NCBI RefSeq assembly: GCF_018613325.1
Contig: NZ_JAGGQJ010000027.1
Location: forward strand, 1 to 57,294
Direction: 5' to 3'
Source: Bacillus sp. ISL-34
Lineage (GTDB): Bacteria; Bacillota; Bacilli; Bacillales; DSM-1321
Length of the DNA stretch: 57,294 bases
A program made the translations under genes and the position numbers. Every line of letters starts with the position of its first letter. Position 1 is the stretch's first letter. The notes under the pieces were generated by a model, which was not told where the DNA came from, made no database searches, and saw only the letters and a program-made list of their open reading frames with translations. Below are positions 50,138 through 57,294 of the stretch, one piece after another.

Positions 50138-51034
50138 TTGCCAAAACAAAAGCTTCGGGCGATTATTGCTGGCCTTGCCTTGTTGAACCTATTGACTATC
50201 ATTATCTTTGTCATAAAACCACTAATCATTTCAAAAACCGTCATTGGGGAAGAAACGGCCGCAAAGGTTGGATCCAAGGATATTTCCCGGGAAGCATGGA
50301 TAAATGAGCTCGAAAAAAGATATGGGGAAGATGTACTTGAGGAAATGGTCGATAAAGAGGTAGTGAAACAGGCAGCTGAAAAATACAAAGTGAAAACTTC
50401 GGATGAAGAGCTTGATCGGGAACTTAAAATGATGAAAACGATGTATGGGACTGCCGGTCAGAACCTTAATAAAACCAACGATCAACTGAGGCAGGAAATT
50501 CAGTCGAGTCTCCTCCTCGAGAAGCTCCTCACCAAGGACGTTTCGGTTTCCGAAACGGCAATGCGAAGTCATTATGATAATAATAAGGATATCTACAGAA
50601 TTCCTACTGCTTTCCATATTTCCCATATTACCACGTCTACAAAAAAGCAGGCAGACCAAATCATACGTGAACTGGAGAAAGGTGTCTCCTTTGATGTCTT
50701 GGCGATGGAAAAGTCCCTTGATGAATTCACTGCCAATCAAGGAGGCGACATGGGTTATATCTCCCAGGATAACGAGCAAGTCTCCAAGGAATACATTACC
50801 GCTGCCGAGAAATTGAAGGTGAAAAAGTGGAGTGATGCAATCCAAACGGAGGATGGCTGGGCGGTTCTCTATCTGCATGAAAGAATAGAGGGCAAGCAGT
50901 ATGAATATGAAGAAGTTAAAGACAAGATTCACCGCCAAATAGCTCTTGAACAGATTCAGGCACCGGTCTCAGGGAAAATTTTCTGGGACGAATTTGATGT
51001 AGAATGGTTTTATGGAGTGAAAGAAGAAAAGTAG
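50138..51034 (+). CDS. yacD: PpiC-type peptidyl-prolyl isomerase YacD (PrsA-like)
   Basis: 298 residues (297 in B. subtilis). N-terminal membrane anchor (about 8-28) without a lipobox, a SurA/PrsA-like helical region and a parvulin domain (about 150-245: AFHISHITTSTKKQADQI, GGDMGYIS). Likely an extracellular, membrane-tethered folding factor; activity not shown for YacD. TTG start at 50138 after GGGGGATAAGG. cysK follows after a 130-nt AT-rich gap that contains a TATAAT hexamer but no good -35. Confidence 0.88.
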   Translation: MPKQKLRAIIAGLALLNLLTIIIFVIKPLIISKTVIGEETAAKVGSKDISREAWINELEKRYGEDVLEEMVDKEVVKQAAEKYKVKTSDEELDRELKMMKTMYGTAGQNLNKTNDQLRQEIQSSLLLEKLLTKDVSVSETAMRSHYDNNKDIYRIPTAFHISHITTSTKKQADQIIRELEKGVSFDVLAMEKSLDEFTANQGGDMGYISQDNEQVSKEYITAAEKLKVKKWSDAIQTEDGWAVLYLHERIEGKQYEYEEVKDKIHRQIALEQIQAPVSGKIFWDEFDVEWFYGVKEEK

Positions 51035-51164
51035 TTCAATGGTTGTGTAAGAAAATTTAGAATATAGTATATAATCATTGACAATGAACTATTAAAACTG
51101 GTAACTTTAAAATTATAAAACCAATAAACATACTCGGTATTGAAATGATAAGGGAGTGGAGAAA

Positions 51165-52091
51165 ATGGCACGTATAGCTAATTCTGTAATCGATTTAATT
51201 GGACAAACACCTATTGTTAAGTTAAACAAGCTTCAAAATGAAAACAGTGCAGATATTTATTTGAAACTTGAGTATTTTAACCCGGGCAGCAGTGTAAAAG
51301 ACCGTATCGCCCTTGCGATGATCGAAGCTGCAGAAAAAAATGGTACCCTTAAGCCAGGTGATACGATCATTGAACCTACAAGCGGAAATACGGGAATAGG
51401 ACTGGCGATGGTAGCTGCGGCAAAGGGCTATAAATCAATTCTGGTTATGCCGGAGACGATGAGCCTGGAACGCCGTAACTTGCTTCGCGCTTATGGGGCA
51501 GAATTAGTTCTTACTCCTGGGCCTGAAGGAATGAAGGGTGCAATCGCAAAGGCGACTGAGCTGTCTAAAGAAAAAGGTTACTTCATTCCACAGCAATTCG
51601 AAAACGAAGCCAACCCTGAAGTTCATCGGAACACTACAGGCCCTGAAATCGTTGAAGCCTTTGGAGATGAAGGCCTGGATGCATTCGTTGCCGGAATCGG
51701 TACTGGCGGAACCATAACTGGTGCTGGTGAAGTCCTGCGTGAAAAATTCCCTGACATTAAAATTTACGCTGTTGAACCTGCGGACTCTCCAGTATTATCG
51801 GGCGGGACTCCAGGACCTCATAAAATCCAAGGAATCGGAGCGGGCTTCGTTCCTAGTATTTTGAATACAGATCTCTATGACGAAATCATTCAAGTCAATA
51901 CAGAGGAATCGTTTGATTATGCCCGCCGCGCAGCAAAAGAAGAAGGAATCCTTGGTGGAATTTCTTCTGGAGGCGCAATTGCAGCTGCCATTAAAGTGGC
52001 TGACAAACTGGGGAAAGGCAAAAAGGTCCTTGCCATCATACCGAGTAATGGTGAACGTTACTTAAGTACACCATTATATAACTTTGAGTAA
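51165..52091 (+). CDS. cysK: Cysteine synthase A
   Basis: 308 residues, as in B. subtilis. O-acetylserine(thiol)lyase making cysteine from sulfide; also a partner of the repressor CymR in B. subtilis. PLP lysine K45 in [19 protein letters not shown] phosphate and substrate loop, [14 protein letters not shown] 51156 opens the frame but lies inside the GGGAGTGGAG site of ATG 51165. A clear terminator follows. Complements the sulfur scavenging by ssuADCB. Confidence 0.98.
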   Translation: MARIANSVIDLIGQTPIVKLNKLQNENSADIYLKLEYFNPGSSVKDRIALAMIEAAEKNGTLKPGDTIIEPTSGNTGIGLAMVAAAKGYKSILVMPETMSLERRNLLRAYGAELVLTPGPEGMKGAIAKATELSKEKGYFIPQQFENEANPEVHRNTTGPEIVEAFGDEGLDAFVAGIGTGGTITGAGEVLREKFPDIKIYAVEPADSPVLSGGTPGPHKIQGIGAGFVPSILNTDLYDEIIQVNTEESFDYARRAAKEEGILGGISSGGAIAAAIKVADKLGKGKKVLAIIPSNGERYLSTPLYNFE

Positions 52092-52109
52092 GAACAGGCA
52101 CTAAATGAG

Positions 52110-52140
52110 AAGCGAAGTTCCTTGGGGACTTTGCTTTTCT
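52110..52140 (+). terminator. cysK terminator
   Basis: AAGCGAAGTTCC/GGGGACTTTGCTT (G-U pairs) with a tiny loop, followed by TTTCT. The pab genes usual at this place are absent. Confidence 0.8.
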
Positions 52141-52252
52141 TTATGTAGTAAAGCCTGCTGGAGTGTTCCAAATCTTCATTGAGCTTGCACTATGCCTATG
52201 TAAATGGGTAAACTCGTATATATAGATTTCTATAGGTGAAGGAGAACGTTGG

Positions 52253-53089
52253 ATGTCATTAGCTGGAGCGTCAAAAATAAAATGCGGTTCATTTGATTTG
52301 GATTACAGCAATAAAACCTTAATTATGGGGATTTTGAATGTCACGCCGGATTCCTTTTCGGATGGCGGGAAATATAATCGGATAGATGCCGCTTTGAAGC
52401 ATGCTGAACGGATGGTCAACGAAGGAGCGGATATATTGGATGTAGGCGGGGAGTCCACCCGTCCTAACTATGAGAGGATATCGGATGAAGAGGAAATAGA
52501 GAGAGTCGCCCCAATTATTGAAGCGATATCCCGTAATATTGAGATTCCAATATCGGTCGATACGTATAAATCAAGAGTAGCAGAAGAGGCGGTAAAAGCG
52601 GGGGCCCATATATTAAATGACATTTGGGGAGGTAAAGCCGATTCCTTGATGTCAAGGGTTGCTGCGGAATATAAGGTGCCGATTATCTTGATGCATAACA
52701 GGGATAATATGGATTATGGACATTTTGTCCGGGATGTACTTCAAGATTTATTCGAAAGCATCATGATGGTAAAGGATGCGGGAGTCAAGGATGAAAACAT
52801 CATTCTCGATCCGGGTATTGGCTTTGCGAAGGATTTAAAGTTGAATTTGGAAATGATGAGGAATCTTGATAAGCTGGTATCATTAGGATATCCCGTGCTG
52901 CTAGCCACATCAAGAAAATCCATGATTGGACATGTTCTGGACCTGCCGCCTAGTGAGAGGATGGAAGGAACAGCCGCCACAATCTGCCATGGCATTCAAC
53001 AAGGCTGTCAAATGGTTCGTGTACATGATGTGAAGGAAATGGCACGGACTGCAAAGATGATGGATGCTCTATTAGGAAAAGGTGAATGA
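52253..53089 (+). CDS. folP: Dihydropteroate synthase
   Basis: 278 residues (285 in B. subtilis, sul). Condenses p-aminobenzoate with dihydropterin-PP in folate synthesis; target of sulfonamides. TIM barrel with GILNVTPDSFSDGG, DVGGESTRP, and SRKSMIG near the C-terminus. AGGTGAAGGAG precedes ATG 52253. Starts folP-folB-folK-yazB-dusB; p-aminobenzoate must come from genes elsewhere. Confidence 0.97.
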   Translation: MSLAGASKIKCGSFDLDYSNKTLIMGILNVTPDSFSDGGKYNRIDAALKHAERMVNEGADILDVGGESTRPNYERISDEEEIERVAPIIEAISRNIEIPISVDTYKSRVAEEAVKAGAHILNDIWGGKADSLMSRVAAEYKVPIILMHNRDNMDYGHFVRDVLQDLFESIMMVKDAGVKDENIILDPGIGFAKDLKLNLEMMRNLDKLVSLGYPVLLATSRKSMIGHVLDLPPSERMEGTAATICHGIQQGCQMVRVHDVKEMARTAKMMDALLGKGE

Positions 53090-53090
53090 A

Positions 53091-53450
53091 ATGGATAAGA
53101 TATATGTGAATAAAATGGAGTTTTACGGTTATCATGGAGTTTTTCCGGAAGAAACGAAGCTTGGTCAGCGGTTTAAAGTGGATTTAATCGTCCATACTGA
53201 TTTAGCCAAGGCTGGGAAGAGTGACAACCTTGAAGACTCAATCAACTATGGTGAGTTATATGAAGTGTGTAAAAGTGTTGTGGAGGGAGAACCTTTTAAG
53301 TTAGTGGAAGCTGTCGCTGAAAAAATTGCCTCTGAACTACTTAATAAATATTCTTCCATCGAGACATGCACCGTGAAGGTTTATAAACCAGATCCTCCTA
53401 TAGCAGGTCACTATGATTCAGTTGCTATAGAGATTGTAAGGGGACGCTGA
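53091..53450 (+). CDS. folB: Dihydroneopterin aldolase
   Basis: 119 residues (120 in B. subtilis). Cleaves dihydroneopterin to hydroxymethyl-dihydropterin. MDKIYVNKMEFYGYHGVFPEE is the N-terminal signature; catalytic Lys in VKVYKPDPPI. GTG 53082 opens the frame, but AAAAGGTGA is spaced for ATG 53091, one base after the folP stop. Confidence 0.96.
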   Translation: MDKIYVNKMEFYGYHGVFPEETKLGQRFKVDLIVHTDLAKAGKSDNLEDSINYGELYEVCKSVVEGEPFKLVEAVAEKIASELLNKYSSIETCTVKVYKPDPPIAGHYDSVAIEIVRGR

Positions 53451-53452
53451 TC

Positions 53453-53980
53453 TTGGTAAATATTGCTTACCTTTCAATAGGGTCGAACTTAGGGGATCGC
53501 CTTGATACATTCCAAAGAGCTTTCCAATTATTGTCTAAGAATCCTCATATCAAGTTGGCGGGCTGCTCTTCTTTATATGAAACAGACCCGATAGGATATG
53601 AAGAACAGGACTGTTTTTTAAATGCTGTCCTTAAAGTGGAAACCGATTTAGAACCCGAAAAATTACTTCACGTTTGTATGAAAATCGAACAAGATTTAGG
53701 GAGAAAAAGGGAAATTAGGTGGGGGCCTCGTACTTTAGACCTTGACATTTTGTTATATAATCAAGAAAATATTGAGACAGAGATTCTTTCAGTCCCGCAC
53801 CCTCGTATGCACGAGAGGGCTTTTGTTATCGTGCCTTTAATGGAAGTGGACCCTGATATATCACTTCCGCAAATGCATGCACCTTTGAGCGACCTGCTTG
53901 AACAGATTTCGGATAAAGAAGGAGTTCGATTATGGAAGGTGAAAAATGGGGAAGGCGTATTCGCGCTTTTCGAAAGTTAA
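53453..53980 (+). CDS. folK: 6-hydroxymethyl-7,8-dihydropterin pyrophosphokinase
   Basis: 175 residues (167 in B. subtilis). Transfers pyrophosphate from ATP to the pterin for FolP. LSIGSNLGDR and RWGPRTLDLDILLY (two metal-binding Asp) are diagnostic, as is VPHPRMHERAFV. TTG start at 53453, 9 nt after AAGGGG. The 3' end overlaps yazB by 49 nt in another frame. Confidence 0.96.
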   Translation: MVNIAYLSIGSNLGDRLDTFQRAFQLLSKNPHIKLAGCSSLYETDPIGYEEQDCFLNAVLKVETDLEPEKLLHVCMKIEQDLGRKREIRWGPRTLDLDILLYNQENIETEILSVPHPRMHERAFVIVPLMEVDPDISLPQMHAPLSDLLEQISDKEGVRLWKVKNGEGVFALFES

Positions 53981-54144
53981 AGGGTTATACCCAGGAAGGG
54001 TTTGCGAAAGAAATAGGTGTTTCCGTTTCCTTGTTGGGAGAAGTCGAACGAGGAAACCGCAACCCTTCAGAAGCATTTTTACTGGAAGTGGCGGAAATTC
54101 TTCATGTTTCCATTGAGGAGCTTCAGCCGCCTGAGGATAAATGA
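53932..54144 (+). CDS. yazB: XRE-family HTH protein YazB
   Basis: 70 residues, essentially a single helix-turn-helix domain (about 8-63) with TQEGFAKEIGVSVSLLGEVERG as recognition part. Function and operator unknown; B. subtilis YazB sits at the same place. AGAAGGAG precedes ATG 53932, inside folK. dusB is 24 nt downstream. Confidence 0.93.
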   Translation: MEGEKWGRRIRAFRKLKGYTQEGFAKEIGVSVSLLGEVERGNRNPSEAFLLEVAEILHVSIEELQPPEDK

Positions 54145-54168
54145 AAGAATGTTTTAGGAGGTCACAAC

Positions 54169-55167
54169 GTGTTAAAAATAGGCGACATAGAAATGAAGAA
54201 TCCGGTAGTGCTGGCACCGATGGCGGGAGTCTGTAACTCGGCATTCCGCTTGACCGTCAAGGAATTTGGTGCTGGCCTTGTTTGTGCGGAGATGGTCAGT
54301 GACAAGGGAATCGTACTTCAAAATGCTAAAACGATGAATATGCTTTATATAGATGAAAGAGAAAAGCCGTTAAGTTTACAAATCTTTGGCGGTGAAAAGA
54401 AATCTTTGGTCGAAGCAGCACAGTTTGTAGATAAAAATACAAATGCTGACATCATTGATATCAACATGGGCTGCCCTGTACCTAAAATCACTAAATGTGA
54501 TGCGGGTGCGAAGTGGCTTCTCGATCCAAACAAAATTTATGAGATGGTTTCAGCGGTGGTTGATGCCGTTGAAAAGCCGGTAACGGTGAAAATGCGCATA
54601 GGCTGGGATGACGAGCATGTTTTTGCGATTCAAAATGCTCAGGCTGTTGAACGCGCAGGTGGTAAAGCTGTTTCCATGCATGGCAGGACACGAGTTCAAA
54701 TGTATGAAGGAAAAGCTAACTGGGACATCATCCGTGAAGTGAAGAATTCGATTAATATTCCCCTTATCGGTAACGGTGATGTGGAAACTCCACAGGATGC
54801 GGAAAGAATGCTGAAGGAAACGGGTGTTGATGGAGTCATGATCGGACGTGCAGCTCTAGGTAACCCGTGGATGATTTACCGGACTGTAAAATATCTAGAA
54901 ACCGGTCAATTGATGGATGAACCTTCAGTTCGTGAAAAAATGGACGTTTGCGTGCTTCATATGGATCGTCTGATTGCGTTGAAAAATGAAATTGTCGCTG
55001 TTCGTGAAATGCGTAAGCATGCTTCTTGGTATTTAAAGGGTGTTAAAGGGAATGCTAAGGCTCGTAAAGGAATTAATGATTGTGAAACAAGGGAAGATGT
55101 GGTTAAGCTTCTTTATGGACTTGTTGATGATATTGAAGCGAAGCAACAAAATATCCAAATGGTCTGA
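54169..55167 (+). CDS. dusB: tRNA-dihydrouridine synthase DusB (YacF)
   Basis: 332 residues (333 in B. subtilis). FMN-dependent reduction of uridines in the tRNA D-loop. TIM barrel starting VVLAPMAGVCNSAFR; catalytic Cys in NMGCPVPKITKC; FMN phosphate site in GNGDVETPQDA and VMIGRAALGNPW. GTG start at 54169 after TTAGGAGGTCA, a near-perfect site. Terminator follows. Confidence 0.96.
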   Translation: MLKIGDIEMKNPVVLAPMAGVCNSAFRLTVKEFGAGLVCAEMVSDKGIVLQNAKTMNMLYIDEREKPLSLQIFGGEKKSLVEAAQFVDKNTNADIIDINMGCPVPKITKCDAGAKWLLDPNKIYEMVSAVVDAVEKPVTVKMRIGWDDEHVFAIQNAQAVERAGGKAVSMHGRTRVQMYEGKANWDIIREVKNSINIPLIGNGDVETPQDAERMLKETGVDGVMIGRAALGNPWMIYRTVKYLETGQLMDEPSVREKMDVCVLHMDRLIALKNEIVAVREMRKHASWYLKGVKGNAKARKGINDCETREDVVKLLYGLVDDIEAKQQNIQMV

Positions 55168-55211
55168 TGTTTGACATTACCTTCCTGTTTTCCTATAATA
55201 CGCTTATCTTT

Positions 55212-55238
55212 AACTGCCAGTAATCCTGGCAGTTTTTA
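55212..55238 (+). terminator. folP-dusB run terminator
   Basis: Perfect AACTGCCAG/CTGGCAGTT stem, 5-nt loop, T run. Confidence 0.9.
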
Positions 55239-55276
55239 TATGTACATACACATGTTTTAAGATAAAAAGCTGTTGA

Positions 55277-56854
<1,578 letters not shown>

Positions 56855-56874
56855 TATAAGTTTTATTTGCAGGG

Positions 56875-56946
56875 CCGAATTCGGATGGCTGGGATCATTG
56901 GGCGTAGCTCTTGATCCTGGTAAGTCCAATTCGGTTTTTGTTTTTT
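56875..56946 (+). terminator. lysS terminator, large hairpin
   Basis: CCGAATT and AATTCGG outside, GGATCA/TGATCC inside, followed by TTTTTGTTTTTT. Protects the rrn promoters from read-through. Confidence 0.85.
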
Positions 56947-57033
56947 AATTATAATTTCATGTCTTTCAATAGATTGCAGTTCTAGGGTTTGAAAGAAAAA
57001 TAACATTATCTCAAAAAAACTTTATAAAAGGTA

Positions 57034-57062
57034 TTGCGCAGTTAACGTAAAGGTGTTATATT
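57034..57062 (+). promoter_or_regulatory. rrn promoter P1
   Basis: TTGCGC, 17 nt, TATATT. Upstream of P2 in the tandem layout usual for Bacillus rrn operons. Confidence 0.65.
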
Positions 57063-57126
57063 TATATCTGTCGTTACGAACGAGTTGCAAACAGATTACA
57101 AACTTTAAAAAGTTTTAAAAAAGTTG

Positions 57127-57155
57127 TTGACTCAGAGTAATGAAAATGTTATTAT
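57127..57155 (+). promoter_or_regulatory. rrn promoter P2
   Basis: TTGACT, 17 nt, TATTAT, about 115 nt before 16S rRNA. Confidence 0.82.
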
Positions 57156-57178
57156 AAATAAGCTGTTTCGAAAGACAT

Positions 57179-57198
57179 TGCTCTTTGAAAACTGAACA
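57179..57198 (+). promoter_or_regulatory. rrn boxA antitermination element
   Basis: TGCTCTTTGAAAACTGAACA matches the Bacillus rrn leader boxA region recognised by NusB-S10. Confidence 0.8.
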
Positions 57199-57268
57199 AA
57201 ACAAAGCGCCAACGTTAAATTTTAAGTGAGCACACACTATCAAAAAAGCAAATGAGCAAGTCAAACAT

Positions 57269-57294
57269 TTCTTCGGAGAGTTTGATCCTGGCTC
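57269..57294 (+). rRNA. 16S rRNA, 5' end (partial)
   Basis: TCGGAGAGTTTGATCCTGGC is the universal 16S start (27F site). The gene runs out of the window; the exact 5' base is approximate. Confidence 0.95.

Noticed and set aside
50231..50938. 235-codon minus-strand frame opposite yacD.
   Set aside because: Lies fully inside a parvulin-family gene and has no ribosome site; antisense shadow.
51040..51110. TTGTGT...TATAAT and TTGACA...TAACTT as cysK promoters, and a CymR site.
   Set aside because: The first pair has a 21-nt spacer and the second a poor -10; I could not match the CymR motif with confidence.

Overview
This is a 57.3-kb stretch of the origin-proximal core chromosome of a low-GC, endospore-forming Bacillales bacterium. 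Gene order follows the Bacillus subtilis run csfB-yaaO-tmk-...-abrB-metG-...-spoVG-glmU-prs-ctc-...-mfd-spoVT-...-spoIIE-...-ftsH-...-folBK-dusB-lysS almost gene for gene. The sequence divergence, together with a sulfonate operon inserted after prs and the lack of pab genes before folP, suggests a relative such as Peribacillus. That genus call is inference; the family-level call is solid. The window lies exactly between two co-oriented rRNA operons: it opens with the 3' end of 23S rRNA plus 5S, and closes with tandem rrn promoters, a boxA and the first bases of 16S.

Layout. 0-8.2 kb: 5S rRNA, the sporulation anti-sigma gene csfB under a sigma-F-type promoter, then yaaO, tmk, darA, yaaR, holB, ricT, yabA, trmN6, yazA, rsmI (DNA replication and RNA modification). 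8.2-8.5 kb: abrB, the only minus-strand protein gene, with Spo0A boxes and a sigma-A promoter. 9.1-20.1 kb: metG, tatD, yabE, rnmV, rsmA, yabG, veg, sspF, ispE, purR, ridA, spoVG, separated by many terminators and stage-specific promoters. 20.7-27.9 kb: glmU-prs, an inserted ssuADCB operon for alkanesulfonate sulfur scavenging with its own promoter and a large leader hairpin, then ctc with a sigma-B promoter. 28.1-39.0 kb: pth, fin, mfd, spoVT, yabM, yabN, rqcP, yabP, yabQ, divIC, yabR. 39.1-39.4 kb: minus-strand tRNA-Met and tRNA-Glu. 39.7-57 kb: spoIIE, yabS, yabT, tilS, hpt, ftsH, coaX, hslO, yacD, cysK, the folate run folP-folB-folK-yazB, dusB, lysS and the next rrn operon.

How it works together. 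Housekeeping genes (translation, replication, PRPP/UDP-GlcNAc, folate and cysteine supply, protein quality control) are interleaved with sporulation genes. Recognisable promoters cover sigma-A, sigma-B (ctc), sigma-H (spoVG), sigma-F (csfB), sigma-E (yabP), sigma-G (spoVT), sigma-K (yabG) and Spo0A control (abrB, spoIIE). Several starts differ from the longest open frame because a Shine-Dalgarno sequence or promoter fixes them; the coordinates given reflect this.

I see no phage, insertion sequence, CRISPR array or defence island. The least explained parts are the ssu leader, a terminator-like hairpin just before metG, an apparent AUU start for yabE, and a 480-bp block between spoVG and glmU.
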